Shown: piece by piece, positions 9,142-18,687 of the stretch
Position numbering within the stretch: position 1 is the first letter of the stretch
Layout of the letters: every line of letters starts with the position of its first letter
Assembly (NCBI RefSeq): GCF_016863315.1
Contig: NZ_BOOQ01000002.1
Location: forward strand, 558,001-622,000
Reading direction: 5' to 3'
From: Planotetraspora silvatica
GTDB lineage: Bacteria; Actinomycetota; Actinomycetes; Streptosporangiales; Streptosporangiaceae
Length of the DNA stretch: 64,000 nucleotides
The notes under the pieces: generated by a model
Databases searched by the model: none
What the model saw: the letters and a program-made list of their open reading frames with translations, nothing else
Told to the model about the DNA's origin: nothing
Program-made: the position numbers and the translations under genes

Positions 9142-11630
9142 TCCGGCTGCTGGCGGCCCACCGGGGCGTGGCGGCCCTGCTGGCCGCGCTGGTACTGAGC
9201 GTCTCCCTGCTCGTGGCGGCCCTTCCACGGATGTTGGAGGCGTCCTACGACGAGGGCGCCCAGCGGTTGCTGTCGAACTCGCCCCCGCAGCTCACGTCGC
9301 TCGGCGTGGTCCTGAGCACGAGCTACTACGCCGAGCCGCTGGGCGGCATCGAGCAGATCGTCGCGAAGGACGACGACTGGCGCACGGAACTCCCTCCCGC
9401 CCTGCGGCAGGTGACGAACGCCGAGAAGCTGATCAGCGTCGAAATCGAGCAGCAGCGGATCCTCAACAGGCGCAATGAGCATCTGACGCTCGCATGGGTC
9501 TCCTCCGCCGAATCCGCCGTCCGCTATGTCAAGGGCCGGCCGCCCGGGCCCAGGAAGGGCAACCGGTTCGACGTCGGCCTCGCCGCACCCGCGGCCGCGG
9601 AAGTCGGCATCAAGGTGGGTGACGTCCTCCAGCTCGACGGCTTCTCCGCCAAGGTCACCGGACTGTACGAGCCGGTGACCGGCGCCAAGGCGTTCTGGGC
9701 CCACTACGACAGCCTCGGCCGCGTCATCAGGGCGCTCCCCGTCGGAGCGATGGAAGAGCAGATGTACCTCGCCGGCCTCACCGACGGCGACAGCGTGGCG
9801 ACCATGAACACCAAGCGGACTTACCAGTGGTTCATGACCGTGAAGTCCGGCGCGGTCACGGCCCGCAACGCGGAAGCCGTCCGCAGCGGGGTCGCCGACT
9901 TCCGCTACCGCGTCTCCGACAGCGGCTCCGGCATCTCCCTGTCGACCAACCTCGACCGGCTCATGACGCAGTTCCTGGACCGGCTCGCCCTGACGCGGAC
10001 GCTCATCGCGGTGCTCCTCGGCGGCCTCATCGTGGTCTGCGCCGGCACGATCGCGCTGGCCGTACGCCTGCTCGCCGAACGCGTACGCGGCGACCTCGCC
10101 TTGATGCGCGCCCGCGGCGCCTCGCTCCGGCAGGTCACCCTCATGGGCACCGGAGCCGCCGCCCTCATGGCCGTGCCCGCGGCTCTCGTCGGCTACCTGG
10201 CCTCCTTCGCCGTACCGGGGCCCGTCACGCCGATCGTCCACATCGGGCCCGCGCTGCTCGCCCTGGCGGCCGTCGGCTTCTGCGCCGCCTGGGTGGCCGG
10301 CGCACACCGGAAACCGCTGGACCAGCGCAGAGACGACATCGTGGCGGCGCGGCCCTCTCCACGGCGGATCGCCATGGAGGTGCTCGTAGTCGCGCTGGGT
10401 GTGGGAGGCGTGCAACTGCTGCGCACCCGCGGGCTCGGCACCGACGACCCGCTCCTCTCGCTGGCTCCCCTGCTTCTCGCCCTCGCCGCCGCGGTCGTGA
10501 CGTTGCGGGTCTATCCCCTGCCGCTCAGGCTGCTGGTACGGCTGACCGCACGAGGCCGCAACGCCTCGTCGTATCTGGGCCTGACCATGGCGGCGCGCGC
10601 GGCGGCGGGCGTGGCGCTGCCCGTGCTGGCGCTGCTTCCCGCCCTGTCCATCGGCGCGTACGGCTCGGCCACCGTGCAGGGCATCGACACCGCCCAGCGG
10701 CAGGCCGCGTGGCAGATGATCGGCGCGGAGATCCGGGTGGAAGTGGATCGGGACATCCCCACCCGCCTGGTGGAAGAGCTACGGCGGACACCCGGCATCG
10801 ACGCGGTGGTGCCGGCCTCCGTGGGCCCGATCACCGCCGATGTGGGCTTCCGCGGGCTTCCGGCAACCGTGGTCGCCGTCGATCTGGAGGCCTACCGGCG
10901 GCTGGTCTCCGGCAGCCCGCTGACCTTGCCGCGCGCGCCGGACTCCGGAGCCCTCATCACCCGCGGTCTGTCCGCCATGTCGAGCTTCGACATCAGTTGG
11001 CCGAAGCAGATGTCCGTGGTGCCGAAGGGCATTGTCACGTCGTTCCCCGGCGTGGACGTCGCGGGTCAGGATCTCATCGTCGTCCCCGCTGTCGCCGGGA
11101 AGGCCAACACGCTGCTCATCAGCGGAGACGCCGAGGCGGTCCGATCGGCGGTCAAGGCCGGGATGCCGTCGGGCGCCGTGATCAGGACCGTGGACGGGGC
11201 GCTCGACGGCATCGCGGGTGAACCGCTCGCGTCGGCACTCGTCACCGGCCTGTGGGTGGTCACCCTCGCACTCGCCGTGTACGCGCTGATCGGCGTGGCC
11301 ATCGCCTTCGTGTCCCGCGCGCCGGAGCGTGCCCGGGCCCATGCGCTGCTGGCCGTGCTCGGCCTGACCGGACGGCAGGCGAGGGTCCTCACCCTCCTGG
11401 AGGTGACCCCGCTGCTCCTGCTGACGACCTGCGCGGGGGTCGCTTTGGGCATCGGCCTGCCCGCATTGCTCGGAGCGGGCGTCGACCTGGCGGCCTACGC
11501 GGGCCTGCCGGCCGGCACCCCGTCGCTCGCCCCGCGGACGCCCGCGCTGCTGTTCGCGGCCGGCGTCGCCCTCATCGCCCTCGTAGGCTCCTACCTTGGA
11601 GGTGGCCATGCCAAGTCTGGCCGATCTTGA
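9138..11630 (+). CDS. FtsX-type ABC exporter permease, second copy
   Basis: An 830-residue permease, similar in plan to its upstream neighbour. It has an N-terminal helix (RGVAALLAALVLSVSLLVAA), a large external domain, helices near residues 280-460, a second external domain and C-terminal helices with ARAHALLAVLGLTGRQARVL. ATG at 9138 overlaps the preceding stop. The two permeases probably pair as a heterodimer, each contributing one half of the channel. The 3' end overlaps the start of the first ATPase gene by 23 bases. Confidence 0.85.
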   Translation: MIRLLAAHRGVAALLAALVLSVSLLVAALPRMLEASYDEGAQRLLSNSPPQLTSLGVVLSTSYYAEPLGGIEQIVAKDDDWRTELPPALRQVTNAEKLISVEIEQQRILNRRNEHLTLAWVSSAESAVRYVKGRPPGPRKGNRFDVGLAAPAAAEVGIKVGDVLQLDGFSAKVTGLYEPVTGAKAFWAHYDSLGRVIRALPVGAMEEQMYLAGLTDGDSVATMNTKRTYQWFMTVKSGAVTARNAEAVRSGVADFRYRVSDSGSGISLSTNLDRLMTQFLDRLALTRTLIAVLLGGLIVVCAGTIALAVRLLAERVRGDLALMRARGASLRQVTLMGTGAAALMAVPAALVGYLASFAVPGPVTPIVHIGPALLALAAVGFCAAWVAGAHRKPLDQRRDDIVAARPSPRRIAMEVLVVALGVGGVQLLRTRGLGTDDPLLSLAPLLLALAAAVVTLRVYPLPLRLLVRLTARGRNASSYLGLTMAARAAAGVALPVLALLPALSIGAYGSATVQGIDTAQRQAAWQMIGAEIRVEVDRDIPTRLVEELRRTPGIDAVVPASVGPITADVGFRGLPATVVAVDLEAYRRLVSGSPLTLPRAPDSGALITRGLSAMSSFDISWPKQMSVVPKGIVTSFPGVDVAGQDLIVVPAVAGKANTLLISGDAEAVRSAVKAGMPSGAVIRTVDGALDGIAGEPLASALVTGLWVVTLALAVYALIGVAIAFVSRAPERARAHALLAVLGLTGRQARVLTLLEVTPLLLLTTCAGVALGIGLPALLGAGVDLAAYAGLPAGTPSLAPRTPALLFAAGVALIALVGSYLGGGHAKSGRS

Positions 11631-12561
11631 GGCGCAGGCGGGAGTCACACGCCCCGCCTTCGGTGAAAACGCCCATATCCTGTGCGACAACCTGGTGCGC
11701 ATCTACAAGACCGAAGGCTCATCGCGTGGCTCGGATCGGAGCGCCGCGGTCGAGGTGGTCGCTCTGCAGGGCCTGGACCTGCTGATCGACAAGGGTGAGC
11801 TGATCGCCATCGTCGGCGCGTCAGGCTCGGGCAAGTCCACCCTGCTCAACGTGCTCTCGGGGCTCGACATCCCGACCGCTGGGCTGGCCCGGGTCGCCGG
11901 GATGGACCTGCTGTCGATGACCTCCCGCGACCGGCTGCGCTTCCGCCGCTCCATCGTGGGGTTCATCTGGCAGCAGACGGCGCGCAACCTCCTGCCGTAC
12001 CTGACCGCGCGGGAGAACGTGACGCTCCCGATGCGGCTGGCCGGCCGCAAGGTCGACAAGGCACGGGCCGACGGCCTGCTGGAGCTTCTGGGCGTCGCCG
12101 AGTGCGCCGCCCGGCGGCCCGGCGAGTTGTCCGGCGGCCAGCAGCAGCGGGTCGCCATCGCCGTGGCCCTGGCCAACTCCCCCGAGGTGATCCTCGCCGA
12201 CGAGCCGACGGGCGAGCTCGACAGCGACACCTCCGAGGACGTCTTCTCCGCACTCCGCGGCGCCAACCGCGAGCTCGGCGTCACCTGCGTCATCGTGACC
12301 CACGACCCGACGGTGTCGGAGCAGGTGGACCGCACCATCGGCATCCGCGACGGGCGCACGTCGAGCGAGACGCTGCGCCGCACGTCACAGGACGGCGGAG
12401 TGATCGCGGAAGAGTACGCCGTGCTCGACCGAGCCGGCCGTCTGCAGCTCCCCCGCGACTTCATGAACGAGCTCGAGATGGAACGCCGGGTCCGGCTGGA
12501 GCTCGAACGCGACCACATCGGAGTATGGCCGGCCGATCGCGAAGGTGAGCCGAATGACTGA
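11608..12561 (+). CDS. LolD-type ABC ATPase with AbrB-like tail
   Basis: A 317-residue ATPase energising the adjacent permeases. Walker A is GASGSGKST, the signature LSGGQQQRVAIAVAL, Walker B VILADEPTGELD and the switch His is in VTHD. It is longer than the usual 225-240 residues of LolD/MacB ATPases. The N-terminus has about 30 extra residues, and the C-terminus carries ~55 more with YAVLDRAGRLQLPRDFM, which resembles the swapped-hairpin AbrB/SpoVT fold. The ATG at 11608 has a GGAGG (11598-11602) at proper spacing; the TTG at 11596 lacks one. It overlaps the next ATPase by eight bases. Confidence 0.9.
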   Translation: MPSLADLEAQAGVTRPAFGENAHILCDNLVRIYKTEGSSRGSDRSAAVEVVALQGLDLLIDKGELIAIVGASGSGKSTLLNVLSGLDIPTAGLARVAGMDLLSMTSRDRLRFRRSIVGFIWQQTARNLLPYLTARENVTLPMRLAGRKVDKARADGLLELLGVAECAARRPGELSGGQQQRVAIAVALANSPEVILADEPTGELDSDTSEDVFSALRGANRELGVTCVIVTHDPTVSEQVDRTIGIRDGRTSSETLRRTSQDGGVIAEEYAVLDRAGRLQLPRDFMNELEMERRVRLELERDHIGVWPADREGEPND

Positions 12562-13240
12562 GCCGCTGGTCGTCGTAGAAGGCCTGCGCAAGACCTACCA
12601 GAAGGGCCCCAAGGAGGTCGCGGCGCTGAAGGACGTCTCGTTCGAGGCGTTCCCCGGCGAGCTGATCGCCATCCGTGGACGGTCGGGCTCGGGCAAGACC
12701 ACCCTGCTCAACCTGGTGGGCGGGCTGGACCGGCCGGACGCGGGGCAGGTCACCATCGCGGGCCGTTCCGTCACCGGCATGGCGGAGTCCGGCCTGGTGG
12801 AGCTGCGCCGGGACGTGGTCGGGTTCGTCTTCCAGACGTTCGGCCTGGTGCCGGTGTTGTCGGCGGCCGAGAACGTGGGCGTGCCGCTCCGGCTCGCGAA
12901 GGCGGCGGCGCAGGAGCGCGAGGAACGCATCCGGGTGCTGCTGACGCTGGTCGGGCTGGCCGATCACGTCAACCAGCGGCCCTACGAGCTGTCCGGCGGC
13001 CAGCAGCAGCGGGTGGCGATCGCCCGTGCTCTGGCCAACCGGCCGCGCGTCCTCATCGCGGACGAGCCGACCGGGCAACTCGACTCGCAGACGGCGCGCC
13101 AGATCATGGAGCTGATCCGCGCCCTTGTCAGGAGCGAGGGCGTCACCGCCGTCGTCGCGACGCACGACCTCGGCCTGATCGCGCTGGCCGACCGGGTGCT
13201 CGAGCTGCGTGACGGCTTGCTCGAGGAGGCCGCCTCCTAG
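12554..13240 (+). CDS. LolD/MacB-type ABC ATPase
   Basis: A standard-length (228 residues) exporter ATPase: Walker A GRSGSGKTT, signature LSGGQQQRVAIARAL, Walker B VLIADEPTGQLD and switch ATHD. ATG at 12554 has GAAGG nine bases upstream; the GTG at 12545 would lack a site. As the fourth gene of the run, it probably forms a heterodimeric ATPase with the longer neighbour. The stop overlaps the convergent MFS gene by four bases (13237-13240). Confidence 0.93.
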   Translation: MTEPLVVVEGLRKTYQKGPKEVAALKDVSFEAFPGELIAIRGRSGSGKTTLLNLVGGLDRPDAGQVTIAGRSVTGMAESGLVELRRDVVGFVFQTFGLVPVLSAAENVGVPLRLAKAAAQEREERIRVLLTLVGLADHVNQRPYELSGGQQQRVAIARALANRPRVLIADEPTGQLDSQTARQIMELIRALVRSEGVTAVVATHDLGLIALADRVLELRDGLLEEAAS

Positions 13241-14496
13241 CGTGCGGTTCGTCTCTCGGGAGCAGCCATGGGGGTACCCGCTTCGCGGACGTGGTCCGTA
13301 CGCTCTCGAGCCTGGTCCGTACGCTCTCGAGCCTGGTCCGTACGCTCTCGGACCTCGGGCAGGGCGATGACGGCGAGGTTGACCGAGGCGACGAGCACCG
13401 CCGCGGCGGTCAGCGGGATCGCGGTCCCCGCCCAGGCGGCGAGAGGAGCCGCGACGGCGAGACCGAGCGGGCGCGCCGCGAACGAGATCAGCGCGTCGAA
13501 CGATCCGACCCGGCCGAGCGCCTCCTGCGGGATCCGGCGCTGCATGGCGGTGTCCCACAGCGGGATCAGCAGGCCGAGGCCGAACATGGCGATGGAATAG
13601 GCGCACGCGACCACCACGAGCGGCGCCGGGATAGCCAGGGCAACCAGGGGGACGGCGTAGAGGGCGGCCGAGCCGTTCGCGACGGCGATCGGCCGTGAGA
13701 TCGGAAGCCTCGGCGCGAGGAAGACGCCCGCGACCGTCGCCACGGTCCCGGCCTGCGCGATGACGATCCACGCGGACTCCCCGCCCAGGCTGCGCACCGC
13801 GATGATGGGTCCGAGCGTGAGCAGGAAGCCGGCGGCGAGGTGCCAGACGCCGTGACCGAGCAGGCTGGTGAGAAACCATCGGTGCCGCTTGGCCTCACGC
13901 CAGCCCTCATGCAGGTCGGCGAAGAAGTGCCGCCGCGGGCCGGTGGGCGGCGCCGTGACGAGCCCGCCCAGGGTGACGGCCGAGCCGGCGAACAGGATCC
14001 CCGTGATCACGAAGGACCAGCCCGTGCCGGCCCAGAGGGTCAGACCTCCGGCGAGCGCGGGCCCGCCGATCTGGGCGAACCCGTTGACCATCCCGAGTCG
14101 CGCGTTGAGCCTGAGCCTCCCGTCGGGCGGAGCCACCGCTACGACCAGTGGTGACACGGCCGGAATCCCGAACGCCACGGCCACACCGGTCAGCGCCGCC
14201 AGCCCGGCGATCTCGGCGACGGAGGGAGCACCGAGTAGCAGCCTCGCGCCGATCATCACCTGGGCCGCGCATCGTGCCAGGTCCGCGACGAGGATGACGC
14301 GTCGTGGAGGCAGCCGATCCGCCACCACCCCGCCGATCGGCAACAGCAGCAACATCGGAATCGTCTCGGCGGCGAGCACGATGCCGAGATCGAGCGCCGA
14401 GCCGGTGGCCCGGATGACGGCGAGTGTCAGCCCGGTGGGGATGAGTGCGGTGGCCAGTGCGGCGACCGCCCGTCCGGCGAGGAGTCGAGCAATCAT
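13237..14496 (-). CDS. MFS exporter (MFS_3/enterobactin-exporter-like)
   Basis: A 419-residue protein with about 12 membrane helices. The loop between helices 2 and 3 has GGVVADRLPPRRVILVADLA, the typical MFS motif A. The hydrophilic C-terminus holds three near-identical RERTDQA heptads encoded by a 21-base direct repeat. ATG at 14496 is preferred; TTG at 14505 would add three residues (MRD). It is divergent from a MarR regulator across a palindromic 60-base gap, the usual layout of a drug exporter under local repression. The substrate is unknown. Confidence 0.85.
   Translation of the reverse strand: MIARLLAGRAVAALATALIPTGLTLAVIRATGSALDLGIVLAAETIPMLLLLPIGGVVADRLPPRRVILVADLARCAAQVMIGARLLLGAPSVAEIAGLAALTGVAVAFGIPAVSPLVVAVAPPDGRLRLNARLGMVNGFAQIGGPALAGGLTLWAGTGWSFVITGILFAGSAVTLGGLVTAPPTGPRRHFFADLHEGWREAKRHRWFLTSLLGHGVWHLAAGFLLTLGPIIAVRSLGGESAWIVIAQAGTVATVAGVFLAPRLPISRPIAVANGSAALYAVPLVALAIPAPLVVVACAYSIAMFGLGLLIPLWDTAMQRRIPQEALGRVGSFDALISFAARPLGLAVAAPLAAWAGTAIPLTAAAVLVASVNLAVIALPEVRERTDQARERTDQARERTDHVREAGTPMAAPERRTAR
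13293..13355. repeat. Three 21-bp direct repeats inside MFS gene
   Basis: Unit GGTCCGTACGCTCTCGAGCC plus T starts at 13293, 13314 and 13335; the third diverges at its end. On the minus strand it encodes the RERTDQA heptads of the exporter tail. Exact in-frame repetition suggests replication slippage. Confidence 0.9.
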
Positions 14497-14510
14497 GTCT
14501 CGCAATGTAT

Positions 14511-14529
14511 TTCGCCAGCGAATTATTCG
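14511..14529. promoter_or_regulatory. Overlapping palindromes, likely MarR operator
   Basis: Two inverted repeats overlap: TTCGC-CA-GCGAA (14511-14522) and CGAAT-T-ATTCG (14519-14529). They lie between the divergent MFS and MarR starts, in AT-rich sequence. A TATGAT box at 14551-14556 sits seven bases before the MarR GTG, so that mRNA is probably leaderless. Confidence 0.65.
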
Positions 14530-14562
14530 TCAACTAAATATATCTCGGCGTATGATTGGTGG

Positions 14563-15084
14563 GTGGACGACTCGGTGGACCGGCACATCGCCCGTTGGCG
14601 TGGCAAGGCGCCCTTCGACGAGCGCGCGGAGGCGATCGTCACCAGGCTGCAGTTCCTGGTGAAACATCTCTCCCGGGGCAAGGACGCCGCGCTCGCCATG
14701 GTCGGCCTCCAGGACTTCGAGTTCGAGACGCTGCATCGGCTCGCCTCACGTGGCGAGCACGGCCGAGCCACTCCCTCAGAGCTGGCCGCGGACCTCAAGC
14801 TGTCACCGGCCGGCATGACGGGGCGGCTCGACACCCTGGAGAAGGCCGGTCTCGTGCGGCGCGTCCGCAGCGAGGAGGACCGCCGGCGCGTGGACGTCGA
14901 GCTCACCGAACAGGGGCGGGCGACCTGGCTGAGGGCCATGGGCGTGCGAGGCGAGGCCGAGGGGGACATGGTCGGCGTTCTCACCTTGGCCGAGCAGGAT
15001 GTGCTGGCCGCACTCCTCAAGCGGATGTTGCTGCAGGTGGAAGGGCCTCCAACTCCGGCGGGTCCAGCGGCTCCGGCCGAGTGA
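14563..15084 (+). CDS. MarR-family transcriptional regulator
   Basis: A 173-residue winged-helix regulator. The recognition region is ATPSELAADLKLSPAGMTGR, followed by the wing RVRSEEDRRRVDVELTEQG, both classic MarR features. The C-terminal tail is Ala/Pro-rich. GTG at 14563 lies seven bases after a TATGAT box, so translation is probably leaderless. The neighbouring divergent MFS exporter is the likely target, and binding at 14511-14529 would control both genes. The inducer is unknown. Confidence 0.92.
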   Translation: MDDSVDRHIARWRGKAPFDERAEAIVTRLQFLVKHLSRGKDAALAMVGLQDFEFETLHRLASRGEHGRATPSELAADLKLSPAGMTGRLDTLEKAGLVRRVRSEEDRRRVDVELTEQGRATWLRAMGVRGEAEGDMVGVLTLAEQDVLAALLKRMLLQVEGPPTPAGPAAPAE

Positions 15085-15121
15085 GCTCGCGCCCCGCCAG
15101 GGTCCGCCGCCGGTGCGGCGG

Positions 15122-15202
15122 CTCAGCGGGCGGTGCGGCTGGTACGACGGTTCAGCGGCCGGTACGGCTGGTACGACGCGGTTCAGCGGCCGGTACGGCT
15201 GG
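15122..15202. repeat. Short tandem repeat of about 30 bp
   Basis: Three units of TTCAGCGGCCGGTACGGCTG (plus GTACGACG) begin at 15122, 15151 and 15182; the third is partial and enters the 3' end of holA. It fills the gap between the MarR stop and holA, so no separate terminator is apparent. Confidence 0.8.
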
Positions 15203-16148
15203 CGGCGATGACCTGGACGGCTCGTTCCAGGGCGTACGCCGGGTCGGTGCCGGCGCCCTTGACCTGCTCGTCGGCCGACGCGACCGCCTGCATGGCGATG
15301 GAGATGCCCTCCGGCCCCCATCCACTGAGCTGGCGCTTGACCCTGTCGATCTTCCAGGGGGGCATCCCGACGTGGCCGGCGAGCTGAGCTCCGCGCAGGT
15401 TTCGCGGTGCGCCCCCCACCTTCGCCAGTGAGCGGAGGCCGCCCGCGAGGGCGCTGACGATCAGCACCGGCGCCACCCCGGTGGCCACCGCCCAGCGGAG
15501 TTGTTCGAGCGCCTCGCCGAGCCGTCCCTCGACGGCGAGATCGGAGATGGCGAATCCGGTGACCTCGGCCCGGCCGCGGTGGTAGCGGGCGACTGCGGCC
15601 TCATCGATGTTCTTCCCCGAGGTGTCGAACGCCAGTTGGCCGCAGGCGGCGGCCAACTCGCGAAGGTCGCTGCCCACGGCGTCGAGCAGCGCTTGGGCCG
15701 CGGCGGGGGCGATCGTCCGGCCGTGCCGCCTGACCTCGGCCTTGATGAAGTCCAGCCGCTCCCCCGGCTTCGTCGGCTTGGCCACCGTGACGACCTCTGC
15801 GCCCGCCTTCTTGACGCCTTCGACGAGGGCCTTGCCCTTGACCCCGCCGGGGTGGGCCAGGATCAGGACGGTGTCGTCCGCCGGATGTGCGGTGTACTTC
15901 ACGATCTCGGCGATGACGTCCTTCTGGAGGTCCTGGGCCGAGCGGATCACGACGACGGACCGGTCTTCGAACAGGGACGGCGAGGCGAGCCGGGTCAGCT
16001 CCCCGATCTCGACCTTCCCTCCGACGAGGTCGTGCACCTCCGCCTCGGGGTCGGTCCCGCGCACCGCCGACACGATCGACCCGACGGCGCGGTCCACGAG
16101 GAACTCCTCGTCGCCGACGACAAGGGTCACGGGAGCTGGGTTCGCCAT
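15183..16148 (-). CDS. holA: DNA polymerase III delta subunit
   Basis: A 321-residue clamp-loader subunit. The N-terminus PVTLVVGDEEFLVDRAV is the degenerate P-loop region seen in delta proteins, followed by SLFEDRSVVVIRSAQD, and the helical C-terminal part has SDLAVEGRLGEALEQLRWA. It opens the beta clamp for loading onto DNA. ATG at 16148 (MANPAPV) fits the family start; two upstream in-frame ATG codons (16160, 16184) lack support. Its place beside comEC/comEA is the usual actinobacterial arrangement. Confidence 0.95.
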   Translation of the reverse strand: MANPAPVTLVVGDEEFLVDRAVGSIVSAVRGTDPEAEVHDLVGGKVEIGELTRLASPSLFEDRSVVVIRSAQDLQKDVIAEIVKYTAHPADDTVLILAHPGGVKGKALVEGVKKAGAEVVTVAKPTKPGERLDFIKAEVRRHGRTIAPAAAQALLDAVGSDLRELAAACGQLAFDTSGKNIDEAAVARYHRGRAEVTGFAISDLAVEGRLGEALEQLRWAVATGVAPVLIVSALAGGLRSLAKVGGAPRNLRGAQLAGHVGMPPWKIDRVKRQLSGWGPEGISIAMQAVASADEQVKGAGTDPAYALERAVQVIAASRTGR

Positions 16149-16203
16149 GTCTGGCAGCATGCCACGCCGGGCCGGGTGTGGCACATCCGCCGGTGCATGG
16201 ATC

Positions 16204-18687
16204 TCAGCCCTTCCGCGTCACGATCCCGAGCCGGCCCTCCCGGGCGGTCACCGCGAGGTCACCGGACAGGTCGGTACGGTAGACCCGCATGCCGAGCCGG
16301 CTGAGCCGGTACGTCGTCAACGGGGCCGGATGCCCGTAATCGTTGACCGCACTGACGCTGATCAGTGCGGCACGCGCCCGGGTGGCGGCCAGGAAAGCCG
16401 GATCCTGACGCCCGCTGCCGTGATGCGGGACCTTCAGGATGTCGACGGGTGGGACTCCGAGACGCGACAGGACGGCCTGCGACTCGGTCTCGAGATCTCC
16501 GGCGAGCAACGCGGATCCGAGGAGCCTCCCCGACGGCTCGAACCAGCGCACGAGCAGCACGACGCTGGCGTTGTTCGCGATGGCTCCCTCCCCCGGACCT
16601 TCGCGCGGGGCGTCAGAGGACGGGGCGATCACGGTGATCTCCGCGCCGCCGAACCGCCACCGCGTCCCTGGCGGCATCACCCATTCGGGGACTCCCTTCG
16701 TCCGAAGGCGCCAGGAGACGCGGGCGCTCTCCCGCTCGGGAACGCGACCCGGGCTCACCAGCGCCGCGCCCACCGCTCTGCCTCTCATAGCTCCCTCCAG
16801 ACCTCCGACGTGGTCGAGGTGGGGATGAGTGAGCACCATCAACGGCACCTGCCGGACATCGAGGTCACGCAGGCACCGGTCGACCGGTCCCGGCTCCGGG
16901 CCCGTGTCGATCACTATGGCCTTTCCCGGCCCCGCCGATACGGCCAGCGCGTCTCCCTGGCCCACGTCGCAGGCCACCAGTAACCAGCCCGGAGGCGGCC
17001 ACCGCGAGGCCACCGGCCCGGCGACCAGGACGGCGACCAGGGCGCCCGCCAGCAGAGCGAGGACGATCCGCCTGCGCGCCCGTCCGCGAAGCAGCGCCCA
17101 GGTGGTCACTGCCGCGACCGCCAGGAGAACCAGCCCGCCCGGACCTCCCGGCCAGCCGATCGTCGCCATCGGGACTTCGGCGGCGTGTTCGGCGACGACG
17201 ATGATCCAACCGACCGCCCAGCCCGCGGGATGGACCAGGATCTGCGCCGCTCCCATGCTCAAGGGAGCGACGATCGCCGCGGCGAAGCCGAGCACGGTGG
17301 CCGGTGCGACGGCCGGCCCCGCGAGCAGGTTCGCCGGGATGGCCACCAGGTCGATCTTGCCCGACATCAGCACCAGAACCGGGGTCACGGCCGCCTGGGC
17401 CGCGGCCGGCACCGCGATCGCCTCGGCGGCGAGCATGGGCATCCGCTCCGCCAGGCGTTCGCGCCAGGGCGGGGCGAGGACCAGGATGCCGCCGGTCGCG
17501 AATACGGAGAGGGCGAAGCCGTACTGCCTGGCGAGTCCCGGATCGAAGAGGATCAGGCCGAGCACGGTGGCCGAGAGGATGGCCACCCCGTCCTTCGGCC
17601 GGCCGGTGCCGAGTGCGACGGCGGCGATCGTCCCCATGACGAGCGCGCGCAGCACGCTGGGAGACGGCCTCGCGACCAGGGCGAAGCCCACCATCGCGAC
17701 GACCGCGACGAGGGCGCGCAACGGCAGCGAGAGCCCTCCGAGCCTCGCGAGGGCGAGGGCGGCTCCCGCGATCAGGGCGAGGTTGGCGCCGGAGACGGCG
17801 GTCAGATGGCTGAGCCCGGCCGTCGTGAGGTCCTGCTTGACCTGGTCGTCCAGGCGTGACACGTCACCCACCACCAGGCCGGGCAGCAGGCCCCGCTGGT
17901 CGGGAGAGAGCACATCGCTGGCCTCCCGCAGGCCGGCGCGCAGCGCGCCGGCCACCGTCTGCGGCGCCGAGGGCCCGGAGAGGGTTCGGGGCGGCCCGCG
18001 CACGAGCATGACGGCCGCGGTGAGCTCGCCCGGCTCCGCGGGCCCGAGACGCCCCTGGACCCTGACCCGCTGGCTGGGCAGCAGGGAACCCCATCCCTCC
18101 CCCGACCCGAACAACACGACAGGGACGTCCACGGCGAACCGCGCCGTGCCCGCGCTCACGGACACCATCCGAGCCTCGACCACCGCGCTGTCCCGGCGGG
18201 CGATCCCACCGCGATGGGGCCGGACTCGGGGGTCGTCGGTGATCACGACGTTGGCCGTCACCGAGGCACTCCGCGCCGCCAGTCCGGGCACCGGGCCGGT
18301 GCTGACGGTGTGCACCTTGAAGGCCACGACCGCCGCGGTGGCCGACAAGCAGGCGAGGACTCCCACGACCACGTTCCGGACAGCAGGAGATCTCGCGCCG
18401 CGGACCCACCGCCGTGTCCCCCGTGTTCGCAGGCCGGATGGCCCGGATGGCCTGGATGTACGCGATCGCAGGCCGGGTGGCCTGGACGTACGCGGTCGCA
18501 GGGTCCAGCATGCCACCGCCGCGACGGCGGCGGTGACCGCCACCACCGCTCCGACGACGGCCGAATGCCCCAGAAGGACGAGCGCCGCCGCCCAGGACGC
18601 CAGAGCGGGTGCGACCAGCAGCAGCGAGTGCGCGATCCCGGACTTCGGCATCGGGCCGCGTCCGGGATCGGCCTGCCCGGCGGTCAC
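16204..18687 (-). CDS. comEC: ComEC/Rec2 membrane channel with MBL domain
   Basis: An 827-residue polytopic protein. It has N-terminal helices, a DUF4131-like external region, then the ComEC/Rec2 helices (GLSHLTAVSGANLALIAGAA is diagnostic). The C-terminal metallo-beta-lactamase fold contains LTHPHLDHVGG and VPHHGSGRQD. ComEC carries single-stranded DNA across the membrane during transformation. GTG at 18687 overlaps the comEA stop (GTGA). Residues about 65-95 are a low-complexity RPRTSRPPG-type run encoded by imperfect direct repeats around 18430-18500. Whether the strain is competent cannot be judged. Confidence 0.95.
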   Translation of the reverse strand: MTAGQADPGRGPMPKSGIAHSLLLVAPALASWAAALVLLGHSAVVGAVVAVTAAVAAVACWTLRPRTSRPPGLRSRTSRPSGPSGLRTRGTRRWVRGARSPAVRNVVVGVLACLSATAAVVAFKVHTVSTGPVPGLAARSASVTANVVITDDPRVRPHRGGIARRDSAVVEARMVSVSAGTARFAVDVPVVLFGSGEGWGSLLPSQRVRVQGRLGPAEPGELTAAVMLVRGPPRTLSGPSAPQTVAGALRAGLREASDVLSPDQRGLLPGLVVGDVSRLDDQVKQDLTTAGLSHLTAVSGANLALIAGAALALARLGGLSLPLRALVAVVAMVGFALVARPSPSVLRALVMGTIAAVALGTGRPKDGVAILSATVLGLILFDPGLARQYGFALSVFATGGILVLAPPWRERLAERMPMLAAEAIAVPAAAQAAVTPVLVLMSGKIDLVAIPANLLAGPAVAPATVLGFAAAIVAPLSMGAAQILVHPAGWAVGWIIVVAEHAAEVPMATIGWPGGPGGLVLLAVAAVTTWALLRGRARRRIVLALLAGALVAVLVAGPVASRWPPPGWLLVACDVGQGDALAVSAGPGKAIVIDTGPEPGPVDRCLRDLDVRQVPLMVLTHPHLDHVGGLEGAMRGRAVGAALVSPGRVPERESARVSWRLRTKGVPEWVMPPGTRWRFGGAEITVIAPSSDAPREGPGEGAIANNASVVLLVRWFEPSGRLLGSALLAGDLETESQAVLSRLGVPPVDILKVPHHGSGRQDPAFLAATRARAALISVSAVNDYGHPAPLTTYRLSRLGMRVYRTDLSGDLAVTAREGRLGIVTRKG

